Source of the DNA: Acidimicrobiia bacterium
GTDB lineage: Bacteria; Actinomycetota; Acidimicrobiia; IMCC26256; PALSA-555
DNA length: 12,937 nt
Direction: 5' to 3'
Assembly (NCBI GenBank): GCA_017853455.1
Contig: JAFMJM010000047.1
Location: forward strand, 1 to 12,937
Made by a program: the position numbers and the translations under genes. Within the stretch, counting starts at the first letter, position 1; each line of letters starts with the position of its first letter. The notes under the pieces are model-generated. The model saw only the letters and a program-made list of their open reading frames with translations. It ran no database searches and was not told where the DNA came from. Positions 1 through 7,090 of this stretch are shown here, in pieces.

Positions 1-90
1 GGCATCGACACGTTCATCCTCAGCGGCTACCCGCACGGGCCCGAAGCCGACCGGGTGGGAGCCGCCCTCCTCCACGACCGGGCGGTCTGA
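1..90 (+). CDS. Flavin-dependent (LLM/SsuD-like) monooxygenase, 3' end only
   Basis: The window opens inside a reading frame that ends with TGA at 88-90 and gives 29 residues beginning GIDTFILSGYPHGPEADRVG. The FILSGYPHxxEAxRxG pattern is typical of the extreme C-terminus of the bacterial luciferase-like family, especially the FMNH2-dependent alkanesulfonate monooxygenases (SsuD), which release sulfite from organosulfonates. Only the tail is present, so no active-site residue can be checked and the substrate is unknown. The next gene starts about 22 bp further on the same strand, so co-transcription is possible. Confidence 0.72.
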   Translation, partial: GIDTFILSGYPHGPEADRVGAALLHDRAV

Positions 91-112
91 CCTGTCCGGC
101 ACCGCGCTCGTC

Positions 113-970
113 GTGGCCCTGGGGGCCGCCCTGGCCCTGGCCGCGGCGGTCGTGCTCCAGTCGCGCGGGGTGCGGGCCCTCGGCGACGCCCACCTCGGCC
201 CGGCCGGGCTCGTCCGCCGGCTCGTCCGGGAGCCCGTCTGGCTCGGGGGCATGGCGCTCGCCGGCGGCTCCGGGCTCCTCCACGCCGGGGCCCTCCGGAA
301 GGGCACCCTGGTCGAGGTCGAGGCGATCATGGTCACCTCGCTCCTGTTCGCCCTGGCCTTCGGGTCGTGGCTGACCCACCAGCGGGTCTCCCCCCGCGAC
401 TGGATCGCGGCGGCACTGGTGGCCGGCGGCCTCGTGGCGTTCCTGGCGTTCGCCGACCCGCACGGCGACGACTACTCGGTCCCCGGCGTCCGCTGGGTGG
501 TGTTGGCGGTCGTGGTCGCCGGTGCCGTCGGGGGCCTGATCGCCCTCGCCCTCCGGACCGCCCACGCCAACGTGCGGGCGGCGGCGTGGGGCACGGCCGC
601 CGCCGTCCTGCTCGGCACGTCGGCGGTGCTCCTCAAGGTCGTGGCGGTGCGGCTGGAGGACGGGCCCGGGGCGGTCCTGTCGTCACCCTCGCTCTACGCC
701 ATGCTCGCCTGCGAGCTCGTCGCGATCTTCTGTCAGCAGTTCGCCTTCCGGTCGGGCGACTTCGCAGCGGCCATCGCTCCGTTCGTGGGTGCCAACCCGC
801 TCGTGGCCGGTGCCATCGGCATCGCGCTCTTCGACGAGCGGTTCCACCGCACACCCACCGACCTCGTCGGAGCCGTGATCGGCCTCGCCCTGATCGCCGT
901 CGGGATCACGTCACTGGCGACGTCACCCCTGGTCGCCGCCGGGAGCGGTGAGGCGGCACCCGGCGGCTGA
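113..970 (+). CDS. DMT-superfamily (EamA/NIPA-like) multi-helix membrane protein
   Basis: The product has 285 residues and is almost wholly hydrophobic, with about nine or ten predicted membrane segments, and a short Gly/Ala-rich end. Two similar halves, the small-residue-rich helices and the late segment ANPLVAGAIGIALFDERFHR followed by a further helix fit the drug/metabolite transporter superfamily. The opening helix with LQSRGVRAL recalls the NIPA-like actinobacterial branch, whose members are proposed Mg2+ or small-metabolite transporters. The substrate cannot be read from sequence. The GTG at 113 is used because it opens directly into the first helix; no clear Shine-Dalgarno sequence precedes it, so a start slightly upstream (the frame is open, with a CTG at 92) is possible. 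Confidence 0.75.
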   Translation: MALGAALALAAAVVLQSRGVRALGDAHLGPAGLVRRLVREPVWLGGMALAGGSGLLHAGALRKGTLVEVEAIMVTSLLFALAFGSWLTHQRVSPRDWIAAALVAGGLVAFLAFADPHGDDYSVPGVRWVVLAVVVAGAVGGLIALALRTAHANVRAAAWGTAAAVLLGTSAVLLKVVAVRLEDGPGAVLSSPSLYAMLACELVAIFCQQFAFRSGDFAAAIAPFVGANPLVAGAIGIALFDERFHRTPTDLVGAVIGLALIAVGITSLATSPLVAAGSGEAAPGG

Positions 971-1028
971 CCCGGCCCGGCCCGAGGGCAGCCAACGGGT
1001 CGCACGTCGTCCATCGCGACCTGTCAGA

Positions 1029-2408
1029 GTGTCGGCCACGACCGACCCGCAACCCGAAGTCCTCGGTGCCGAAGATCGCTACGCCGGGGTTCGCCGCCGC
1101 TACCTCGGCGGGCTGTTCATCTCGTCGGTGGGCTCAGGGATGGTCGGCCTCACGAGCAGCTACCTGATCTACCAGCAGACCGGGCGGGTCTCCTACGTCG
1201 CGCTCATCATGGTGATGTCCAACCTGCCCCAGCTCTTCCTCGCGCCGGTCGCCACCCGGTTGGCCCAACGCTGGGGCGGTCCGACGATGTACGTCGTGTC
1301 GTGGGGGACCTCGTACACGATCATGCTGATCCCGTTCGCCTTGGGACTCGCCGGTCACCTCACCACCGCCACGCTTCTGGCCTGGTACCTCCTGCAGGGC
1401 ATCGTCAACGGACTCGGGACGCCCACCGCCGGCCTCGTGCGGACCGAGATCGCGCCCCCCGACGGCTCGGCCGAGTTCAACGCCGCGGCGGTCCGGGCGA
1501 ACGCGTCGGCCGCGATGGTCGGCATCCTGGTCGGTGGCGCCGCCCTCGCCCTCGTCAGCCCGAGCTGGATCTTCTTCGCCGCCGCGCTGAGCGGCTACCC
1601 GTTGGTGCTCGCCGTCGCTCCGTTGATCAAGCACGTCGTTCCCGACCGGTCGGCACCGACCGCGCGCCTGTCGCAGGCCTTCGCGGCGCAGCGCTCCAGC
1701 CCCGAGATCCGGGCGGCGTTCCGCTTCGGCTTCGTGCTGTTCCTGCTCTCGGGCTACGCGGTGACGATCCCGGCGGTCGCCAGCGCCATCGGCCAGCGGG
1801 CGATCATCCAGTCGTCGCTCTCGGCGGCCGGGGTGTTCGGCGGGTTGTTCGTGGTCGTGGGCGTGCGGTTCATCCACCGCCGCACCACGTGGCTCCGCGT
1901 CCAGCGGATCTGCCTCGCCGTCATCGCGATCGCCATCGCCTACCTGGGCTGGGTGGCGTTCCGCGACCACCAGCCCCTGTGGTACCTCGCGACGGCCGTC
2001 GCCGCGATCATCCCGCTCGGCTTCGCGCTCAACCTCGATTCGGCGGTCCTGAACGCCGCGGTCCAGGTGACGGCGCCGGCGGAGACCCGGACGCCGATCC
2101 TCGCCGCCTTCGCCTTGATTCCCCTGCTCGCGCTCCCGTTCGGTGAGATCGTCATCGGCGGCATCGCCGACCTCACCTCGGTGCCGTTCGCACTGATGTT
2201 CGTGGGGGTGCTCACCCTCGTCCTCGTGGTGCTCCCCCGCCACGCCGCGGTGCGCGCCGCCTACACGAAGCTCGACGACGAGCACCTCTTCCCCGAGGCC
2301 GGGCTCGACGACGCGATCACCATCGGTGGGATCGAGGAAGCCGGCCAGACCATCGCCGATCAGGTCGTCGGGCCGGAGCTCACCAACGCCGACGAACGCG
2401 AGCGCTGA
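1029..2408 (+). CDS. MFS transporter (MFS_3 / EntS-like permease)
   Basis: The protein has about 459 residues, with around 12 hydrophobic segments separated by a central cytoplasmic loop (roughly residues 195-225). It resembles the major facilitator group that includes enterobactin exporter EntS and many putative actinobacterial drug exporters. The loop after helix 2 (APVATRLAQRWG) is a degenerate form of MFS motif A. A hydrophilic acidic C-terminal tail of about 45 residues follows the last helix. The frame is open back to a GTG at 948 inside the upstream gene, but that stretch is Arg/Pro-rich with no membrane or family signature, so GTG 1029 is preferred. No good Shine-Dalgarno sequence precedes 1029, leaving the start uncertain. 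Energy source is presumably the proton gradient; substrate is unknown. Confidence 0.8.
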   Translation: MSATTDPQPEVLGAEDRYAGVRRRYLGGLFISSVGSGMVGLTSSYLIYQQTGRVSYVALIMVMSNLPQLFLAPVATRLAQRWGGPTMYVVSWGTSYTIMLIPFALGLAGHLTTATLLAWYLLQGIVNGLGTPTAGLVRTEIAPPDGSAEFNAAAVRANASAAMVGILVGGAALALVSPSWIFFAAALSGYPLVLAVAPLIKHVVPDRSAPTARLSQAFAAQRSSPEIRAAFRFGFVLFLLSGYAVTIPAVASAIGQRAIIQSSLSAAGVFGGLFVVVGVRFIHRRTTWLRVQRICLAVIAIAIAYLGWVAFRDHQPLWYLATAVAAIIPLGFALNLDSAVLNAAVQVTAPAETRTPILAAFALIPLLALPFGEIVIGGIADLTSVPFALMFVGVLTLVLVVLPRHAAVRAAYTKLDDEHLFPEAGLDDAITIGGIEEAGQTIADQVVGPELTNADERER

Positions 2409-2438
2409 GACCGGCGGGCGCGGGCGGGATCCCGGGCG

Positions 2439-3437
2439 TCAGATCGTCGCCGGCGTCAGCCAGCCGGTGGTGGTGAACTCCGCGCACCGCGAGGTCGAGA
2501 AGTCGACCTTCGTGAGGTCGAACTCGTACCACAGGGGGTCTCCGATCGTGTTGTACGAGTAGGTGTGCCCCGTGAGGTTGGCCACCGTCGACCACATCGT
2601 GAGCAGCGGCATCAGCTTCCCGCCGCCGACGTCCTCCATCACGGTGCCGGGAACGAGGTCGAAGCCGTGGAGGATGCGGATGGTGTCCATCACCGCGTGC
2701 TTCTCGTCGGCGGGGGCGTCGGCGAAGCGAACGTTGGCCAGCAACCGGATGAACCGTGACGCGCTGTTCTCGTCGGCGGGCAGGCCGCGGAATCCCTGAC
2801 CCTGGCCGGCCGGGGCGAAGGTCGTGCCGCCGATCTGGATCGGCGCGGGGTTCTCCGGCGTGAGGCTGAGGTAGTTCGTGATGTTGGTGAGGTGCCAGTC
2901 GAGGTAGGGCGCGTTCGTCGCGATCTGCACCGGGTTGTCGTGGATCCGCATCCCGTCGGGGTGGAACTCGGCCACGATGCACGAGTCGGCGTCGTGGACG
3001 ATCATGTGCAGCGGGAGCGAGATGGGGACCTCCTTCGGGGTGTAGTCCACGAAGTTGCACGTCTCGAGCGCGGCCCGGGCTTCGGCGGTCGTGGCGCACG
3101 TCCCCAGGACGAACGCGAGCCCCTCGAGGGCGCCGATGTCGGAGCCGTCGTTCTTCGGGGCCTGGTAGGTGCAGTGTCCGGGCATGTAGAGCACGTGGCC
3201 CGACAGGCCCGCCGTGTTCATGCCGTCACCCAGCCACGCCGGCTGGTCGAACCCGGACATGCCGATCACGCCGTACTTCGCGGTCCACTTCTTGGCGTTG
3301 CCGCTCGCGCCGCTCGCGCCCGAGTGGTTCGAGGCCACGACCCCCAGCTGCCAGGGCAGCACGTCGGGGAACTCCATGGTGCGTCCGACGCACACGGTGC
3401 CGTCGGCGGCCTTCGGGTGCTTGAAGTTGGTGCACAT
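2439..3437 (-). CDS. Linear amide C-N hydrolase (choloylglycine hydrolase / penicillin V acylase family)
   Basis: This 332-residue Ntn hydrolase has the family's residues at their textbook positions: Cys2 directly after Met1 (nucleophile after Met removal), Arg19, Glu22 in RTMEF (where bile salt hydrolases usually have Asp), Asn175 in TNAPYLDWH and Arg228 in SASRF. Length is normal for the family (about 315-350). There is no signal peptide, so maturation by Met removal in the cytoplasm is expected. Family members cleave amide bonds in conjugated bile salts, penicillin V or N-acyl-homoserine lactones. Glu22 in RTME is more like the penicillin-acylase-type branch, but the substrate is not decided by sequence. 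ATG is preceded by GAGGT about 8 bases upstream. The gene lies 49 bp downstream of dnaB on the same strand and converges with the MFS gene. Confidence 0.88.
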   Translation of the reverse strand: MCTNFKHPKAADGTVCVGRTMEFPDVLPWQLGVVASNHSGASGASGNAKKWTAKYGVIGMSGFDQPAWLGDGMNTAGLSGHVLYMPGHCTYQAPKNDGSDIGALEGLAFVLGTCATTAEARAALETCNFVDYTPKEVPISLPLHMIVHDADSCIVAEFHPDGMRIHDNPVQIATNAPYLDWHLTNITNYLSLTPENPAPIQIGGTTFAPAGQGQGFRGLPADENSASRFIRLLANVRFADAPADEKHAVMDTIRILHGFDLVPGTVMEDVGGGKLMPLLTMWSTVANLTGHTYSYNTIGDPLWYEFDLTKVDFSTSRCAEFTTTGWLTPATI

Positions 3438-3462
3438 GGCGGTACCTCGATTCGGTCGATCA

Positions 3463-3478
3463 GTCGGTCGGTCGGTCG
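3463..3478. repeat. GTCG tetranucleotide run (4 perfect copies)
   Basis: Four perfect GTCG units lie in the 49-bp gap between dnaB and the amide hydrolase gene, with a related TCGGTCGA piece just to the left (3452-3459). The run is upstream of the hydrolase Shine-Dalgarno sequence. The reverse strand reads (CGAC)n in the hydrolase leader. It could be slippage-prone, or simply low-complexity spacer. Confidence 0.6.
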
Positions 3479-3486
3479 GGAAGAGA

Positions 3487-4938
3487 TCAGGAGCCGTCGC
3501 GCGCCATGTTGGCGAACTTGGTGAGGTGGTCGAGGAACGCCAGGCGCGCCACCCCGGTCGGGCCGTTCCGGTGCTTGGCCACGATCACCTCGGCCGTGCC
3601 GCGCTGCTCGGAGTCCGGGTTGTAGATCTCGTCGCGGTACAGGAAGATCACGACGTCGGCGTCCTGCTCGAGGCTCCCCGACTCCCGCAGGTCGGCGAGC
3701 ATCGGCCGCTTGTCGGCGCGGTACTCGAGCTGCCGGTTGAGCTGCGACAGCGCCACCACCGGGCAGTCGAGCTCCCGGGCGAGGATCTTGAGCCCGCGGG
3801 AGATCTCTGCCACCTCGACCTGGCGGTTCTCGGAGCGCCGGCTGGTGGTGCTCGGCGTCATGAGCTGGAGGTAGTCGACGACGATCATGCCGAGGTCGCC
3901 GAAGCGCGCCTTCGCCCGTCGGGCCTTGGCCCGCATCTCCATGACGGTGCAGTGCGGGTTGTCGTCGATCAGCAGGGGCGCCTCGGCGAGCCGACCCGTG
4001 GCGTGCGAGATCCGCAGCCACTCCTGCTCGTTGAGGTCACCGGTCTGGAGCTTGCGGGCGTCGACGCGGGCCTCGGCGGCGAGCAGACGCTTCGTGAGCT
4101 CGAGGGTCCCCATCTCCATCGAGAAGAACATGACGGGCCGGCGGGCCGCCATCGCCGCGTTGGCCGCGGCACCGAGCGCGAACGCCGTCTTGCCGGCGGC
4201 CGGACGAGCCGCGACCACCACGAGGGTCGAGGGCTGGAAGCCGAGCAGGATGTCGTCGAGCTCGTTGTACCCGGTGGGCACCCCCGTGTGGGTCTCGGTC
4301 TTGCCGTAGAGCGATTCGAGCTGACCGAGCGTGTTCTGGAGCGCGTCGTTGATCGTCGTCAACGAGTCGGAGACGCGCCGTTCGGCGACCTCGAACACCA
4401 TCGACTCGGCGCGGTCGAGCGTCTCACTCACCTCGGCGGAGTCGTCGTAGCCCATCTCGGCGATGTCGGACGCGACCCCGATGAGCCGGCGGAGCAGGGC
4501 CAGCTCGGTGACGATCTTGGCGTAGTGGCCGGCGTTCGCCGACGCCGGGGTCTCGGCCTGGAGTCGGACCAGCACCGCCCGCCCGCCGATCAGATCGAGA
4601 AGGTCGGCGCGTCGCAGCTCGTCGGCGACGGTGACCGGGTCGACCGGTTCGCCCACGCCGTAGAGCGACATGATCGCGTCGAAGACGTGCGCGTGCGCCG
4701 GCTTGTAGAAGGCGGCGGACTCGACGCGCGCTTCGGTCGCCGCGCTGATCGCGTCGCGCGACAGCAGCATCGCGCCGAGCAGCGACTCCTCGGCCTCGAG
4801 GTTGTTCGGCGGGATGCGCCCGCGCTGCTGGCGGCGCACGTCCTCGATCGACTGGACCACTCCGGCTCCCCGTTCCGCCCGCGGCGCGGGCCCGATGGAC
4901 TGCCCGGCGGGGGTCGGGGCGGCCGGAACCCCGGTCAC
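3487..4938 (-). CDS. dnaB: Replicative DNA helicase DnaB
   Basis: DnaB is the hexameric 5'-3' helicase that unwinds DNA at the replication fork and works with primase. From the GTG at 4938 the protein has 483 residues. An N-terminal domain opens at IPPNNLEAEESLLGAML. The RecA-like domain has Walker A ARPAAGKT (about 244-251), FFSMEM, Walker B MIVVDYLQL (about 351-359), SQLNRQ and KHRNGPTG with the arginine finger near 457. There is no intein, although mycobacterial DnaB often has one. The frame is open to a GTG at 5049, but that extra part runs through the DnaA-box region and looks non-coding. A GTG at 4860 preceded by GGGGAG at 5-base spacing is a serious alternative (457 residues). The long gap and hairpin upstream suggest a promoter separate from rplI. 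Confidence 0.95.
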   Translation of the reverse strand: MTGVPAAPTPAGQSIGPAPRAERGAGVVQSIEDVRRQQRGRIPPNNLEAEESLLGAMLLSRDAISAATEARVESAAFYKPAHAHVFDAIMSLYGVGEPVDPVTVADELRRADLLDLIGGRAVLVRLQAETPASANAGHYAKIVTELALLRRLIGVASDIAEMGYDDSAEVSETLDRAESMVFEVAERRVSDSLTTINDALQNTLGQLESLYGKTETHTGVPTGYNELDDILLGFQPSTLVVVAARPAAGKTAFALGAAANAAMAARRPVMFFSMEMGTLELTKRLLAAEARVDARKLQTGDLNEQEWLRISHATGRLAEAPLLIDDNPHCTVMEMRAKARRAKARFGDLGMIVVDYLQLMTPSTTSRRSENRQVEVAEISRGLKILARELDCPVVALSQLNRQLEYRADKRPMLADLRESGSLEQDADVVIFLYRDEIYNPDSEQRGTAEVIVAKHRNGPTGVARLAFLDHLTKFANMARDGS

Positions 4939-4959
4939 GCCGGCCCCCGCTCGGCAGCA

Positions 4960-5087
4960 CCTGTGTTGTACGTCCCCGAGCCTGTGGATTGGAAGGGGAT
5001 GACCCCGGTTTTCACTGGGGATTTCCTGTGGACAACCCCTCTGTGACACGGGAGAACCTGTGCACGACGGCAGCAGTTCTCCACAGG
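4960..5087. promoter_or_regulatory. DnaA-box-like array upstream of dnaB
   Basis: CCTGTG occurs at 4960, 4981, 5025 and 5057, and once inverted (CACAGG, 5082-5087). Four of these are parts of DnaA-box-like 9-mers: minus-strand TTGTCCACA at 5027-5035 (perfect), plus-strand TTCTCCACA at 5077-5085 (one mismatch), minus-strand CAATCCACA at 4983-4991 (two mismatches) and minus-strand TCGTGCACA at 5059-5067 (two mismatches). Starts of the four direct copies are 21, 44 and 32 bp apart, close to whole helical turns. This suggests DnaA binding, either controlling dnaB or acting in initiation. A weak minus-strand -10-like TACAAC lies at 4965-4970. No clear AT-rich unwinding element is seen. Confidence 0.6.
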
Positions 5088-5154
5088 GCGGGGCGACCTG
5101 GTCACCCCACCAGCGTCGCAGGTGGGTGTGACACGTTCGGGTCGGCCACGCGAA

Positions 5155-5203
5155 CGGGCGTGCGGTCCGCCGGTGGCCGGAGCCACCGGGAGCCGCACGC
5201 CCG
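5155..5203 (-). terminator. Nested hairpin after rplI, probable terminator or attenuator
   Basis: An outer 11-bp perfect stem (5155-5165 with 5193-5203) encloses an inner 8-bp perfect stem (5170-5177 with 5182-5189) and a 4-base CGGA loop. It begins 24 bases after the rplI stop codon in the direction of transcription. There is no T-run, so it is not a classical intrinsic terminator, but GC-rich actinobacteria often end transcripts at such stems. It would separate the ribosomal operon from dnaB. Confidence 0.6.
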
Positions 5204-5227
5204 GTCGGGTGCTGGGGGTGGTCGGGG

Positions 5228-5674
5228 TCAGGACCCGGCGACCACCACGGTCAGGGTGGCGGTGACGTCGGGGTGCAGCCGCACCTCGACCTCGGTCTCG
5301 CCGACCTCCTTGATGGGCTCGTCGAGCCCGACCTTGCGCCGGTCGACCTCGACCGCCTTCTGGGCCAGGAGGGCCTCGGCGACGTCGGCCGCGGTGACCG
5401 AGCCGAACAGCTTGCCGCCGTCACCGGCCCGGGCCGTGATCTCGAGGCGCATGCCGGCGATCGCCGCGGCGTTCGCCTGGGCGGCGTCGCGGTCGCGGAC
5501 CTCCTTGGCGGCCCGGTTGCGGCGCATCGCCTCGGCCTGCTGGACGACCCCCTTGGTGGCCTTCATGGCCAGGCCGCGGGGAACGAGGAAGTTGCGGGCG
5601 TAGCCGTCGGCGACGTCGACGACGTCACCCTTGCGCCCGAGGTTCTCGACGTCGTCACGGAGCACGATCTTCAT
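5228..5674 (-). CDS. rplI: 50S ribosomal protein bL9
   Basis: bL9 is a two-domain protein that binds 23S rRNA at the base of the L1 stalk and helps keep reading frame and ribosome spacing. The 148-residue product matches the family in length. It begins MKIVLRDDVENLGRKGDVV and continues with the signature GYARNFLVPRGLA. A long charged helix (about 45-75) follows, then the C-terminal domain with GKLFGSVTAADVAEAL. The ATG at 5672-5674 overlaps the TGA of rpsR in an ATGA junction, with GGAGGG inside the end of rpsR as ribosome binding site, which indicates translational coupling. Confidence 0.97.
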   Translation of the reverse strand: MKIVLRDDVENLGRKGDVVDVADGYARNFLVPRGLAMKATKGVVQQAEAMRRNRAAKEVRDRDAAQANAAAIAGMRLEITARAGDGGKLFGSVTAADVAEALLAQKAVEVDRRKVGLDEPIKEVGETEVEVRLHPDVTATLTVVVAGS

Positions 5675-6084
5675 TCCGCGCCCTCCTCGGTGACCTCGGC
5701 CATCGTGATCTCGATGCCCTCGCCGGTGACGATCTCCTCGACCACCTCGGTGGTCGTCGCCTCGGTGCTCTCGTGGCCGCCGTCACGGTCGGGGCCCCGC
5801 TCGTTGCGGCGCTTGCTCCGGTGCGTGACCTGACGGACGCTGTAGGGGAGCAGCGCCATCTCGCGGGCGACCCGGATGGCCCGGGCGATCTCCCGCTGCT
5901 GCTGGGTGTCGTTGCCGGTGACGCGCCGGGCGCGGATCTTGGCGCGCTCGGACATGAACCGCCGGAGCAGGGCGACGTCCTTGTAGTCGACGTACGAGAT
6001 CTGCTCGCTGTCGAGGATCGACACTCGCTTCTTCGGCTTGCGCTCGACGCGGTCGTCGCGGCGCCGCGTGCGGGGTCTCGCCAT
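5671..6084 (-). CDS. rpsR: 30S ribosomal protein bS18 with long acidic C-terminal tail
   Basis: bS18 pairs with bS6 on the platform of the 30S subunit. Residues 18-95 form the normal core (SILDSEQISYVDYKDVALLRRF to LLPYSVRQVTHRSKRR). The protein has no cysteine at all, so it is the zinc-free (C-) form; many actinobacteria keep a second C+ copy elsewhere. At 137 residues it is far longer than the usual 70-90. Residues 93-137 form a Glu/Thr-rich acidic tail ending TEEGAE. The frame runs without a break to an exact ATGA overlap with rplI, which supports the tail being translated. GGAG precedes the ATG by 9 bases. Confidence 0.95.
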   Translation of the reverse strand: MARPRTRRRDDRVERKPKKRVSILDSEQISYVDYKDVALLRRFMSERAKIRARRVTGNDTQQQREIARAIRVAREMALLPYSVRQVTHRSKRRNERGPDRDGGHESTEATTTEVVEEIVTGEGIEITMAEVTEEGAE

Positions 6085-6109
6085 GATCGTGGTCTCCAGT
6101 GCTCTCGGT

Positions 6110-6126
6110 GCGGGCCCGGGGCCCGC
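6110..6126 (-). other. Small GC hairpin between ssb and rpsR
   Basis: GCGGGCC (6110-6116) pairs with GGCCCGC (6120-6126) around a 3-base loop in the 67-bp gap between ssb and rpsR. It may be an mRNA processing or attenuation point, or chance in GC-rich DNA. Confidence 0.3.
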
Positions 6127-6151
6127 CTCGTGGGAAGGGGGACGGCTCGGC

Positions 6152-6619
6152 CTAGAAGGGCTCTTCGCCGAAGTCGTCGTACGAGGAACCGCCACCCGAC
6201 GGCGCGGGGGCCGGCGAGGGACGGCTGCCGCCGCCGCCTCCGCCACCGCCGCCGTCACGGCGGTCGTTCTTGTTGACCTGGGCGGTCGCCCACCGCAGGG
6301 ACGGGCCGATCTCGTCGGCCACGACCTCGACGACGGAGCGCTTCTCGCCGTTGTCGGTCTCCCAGGAGCGCTGCTCGAGGCGGCCGGTGACCACCACGCG
6401 CATGCCCTTCGCGATCGACTCGGCCACGTTCTCGGCCATCTCACGCCAGCAGACGATGTTGAAGAAGCTGGTCTGCTCCTCCCACTCGTTGGTCTGGCGG
6501 TTCTGCCAGCGGCGCCCGACGGCGACGGAGAACGACGCCTTGGCGGCACCGCCCTGGGTGTAGCGGATCTCGGGGTCGCGGGTCACGTTGCCCACGACGG
6601 TCACGGAATTGTCGGCCAT
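6152..6619 (-). CDS. ssb: Single-stranded DNA-binding protein
   Basis: SSB coats single-stranded DNA during replication, repair and recombination. The 155-residue product has an N-terminal OB-fold (about 1-112) with VTVVGNVTRDPEIRYTQGG, FSVAVGRRW, TSFFNIVCWREMAENV and GMRVVVTGRLEQRSW. A disordered linker with ten consecutive glycines and a Pro/Ser stretch follows, then the acidic tip YDDFGEEPF, which recruits partner proteins in this family. The ATG is preceded by AAGGAGG, an excellent ribosome binding site. It is the second gene of the rpsF operon, 33 bp after rpsF, the usual bacterial arrangement linking translation and replication genes. Confidence 0.97.
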   Translation of the reverse strand: MADNSVTVVGNVTRDPEIRYTQGGAAKASFSVAVGRRWQNRQTNEWEEQTSFFNIVCWREMAENVAESIAKGMRVVVTGRLEQRSWETDNGEKRSVVEVVADEIGPSLRWATAQVNKNDRRDGGGGGGGGGSRPSPAPAPSGGGSSYDDFGEEPF

Positions 6620-6652
6620 CTCGACCTCCTTGGCTGGCCCGGCGGACCGGGA

Positions 6653-6985
6653 TCAGGCGTCCGCCGGGGCGCCGGCGGCCTTCGGCGGTCCGTAGACGGC
6701 CTCGGGGATCCGCAGCACCTTGTGGCGGAGCACTTCGTCGGCGAGGGAGAGGTTCCGGTGGAGCTCGTCCATCGCGGCCGGCTCGGCCTTCGCCTGGAAG
6801 ACCACGTAGTAGCCCTCCCAGCGGTGCTTCAGCCGGTACGCGAAGCGACGCTTGCCCCAGAAGTCGACGTACCCGAGATCGGCGCCCTTGGACTCGATCA
6901 GCTTGCGGGAGCGGTCGACCGCGGATCGGATCTCTTCCTCTTCCAGATCCGCGTCGAAGATGACCATGACTTCGTACGGCCGCAC
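6653..6985 (-). CDS. rpsF: 30S ribosomal protein bS6
   Basis: bS6 binds the 30S platform together with bS18, whose gene is two positions downstream. The 110-residue protein begins MRPYEVMVIFDADLEEEEI and has the family pattern GYVDFWGKRRFAYRLKHRWEGYYVVFQ. The last 12 or so residues (GPPKAAGAPADA) are a small Ala/Pro extension beyond the usual 95-100. The start is a GTG at 6983-6985 with a very strong AAGGAGGT (6993-7000) about 7 bases away. It is the first gene of the rpsF-ssb-rpsR-rplI operon. Confidence 0.96.
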   Translation of the reverse strand: MRPYEVMVIFDADLEEEEIRSAVDRSRKLIESKGADLGYVDFWGKRRFAYRLKHRWEGYYVVFQAKAEPAAMDELHRNLSLADEVLRHKVLRIPEAVYGPPKAAGAPADA

Positions 6986-7000
6986 GGCCGGTACCTCCTT

Positions 7001-7059
7001 CGGACCACGGGCGCCAGTGGGCCCGGGGCTCCCCTCGTCCGGGCCGGGGCTCCGGTCCG
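7001..7059 (-). promoter_or_regulatory. Structured rpsF leader, candidate bS6:bS18 autoregulatory RNA
   Basis: In the rpsF leader, CGGACC (from 7059-7054) pairs with GGTCCG (7006-7001), and inside it GGCCCGG pairs with CCGGGCC (7045-7039 with 7026-7020). The outer stem ends directly against the AAGGAGGT ribosome binding site. Many bacteria control this operon by binding of the bS6:bS18 pair to a leader hairpin. Position and shape fit that, but I could not match the conserved bulge, so it may be an unrelated GC stem. Confidence 0.33.
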
Positions 7060-7090
7060 TCGGGAGAGCAGGGTTGGGATGTGGCCGGGG

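Noticed and set aside
948..1028. Longer MFS start at GTG 948
   Set aside because: It would overlap the preceding gene by 23 bp and add an Arg/Pro-rich stretch with no transporter feature.
1134..2285. Long minus-strand open frame opposite the MFS gene
   Set aside because: It is Arg/Glu/Asp/His-rich with no family pattern, and the opposite frame encodes a clear membrane transporter. Long antisense frames are expected in DNA this GC-rich. The same applies to the plus-strand frames at 3214-5046, 6038-7189 and 7558-9213.
3487..4938. Intein in dnaB
   Set aside because: The Walker A, Walker B and later helicase motifs follow one another at normal spacing, with no inserted domain.
4939..5049. Longer DnaB start at GTG 5049
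   Set aside because: The extra 37 residues are encoded across the DnaA-box-like sequences and resemble no DnaB N-terminus.
4960..5227. Chromosomal origin oriC at rplI-dnaB
   Set aside because: dnaA and dnaN are absent, there is no clear AT-rich unwinding element, and the ribosomal operon would face the origin. The DnaA-box array is kept as a regulatory candidate only.
6215..6255. GGC/GCC-rich repeat in ssb as an unstable repeat element
   Set aside because: It simply encodes the glycine-rich linker that is usual in SSB proteins.
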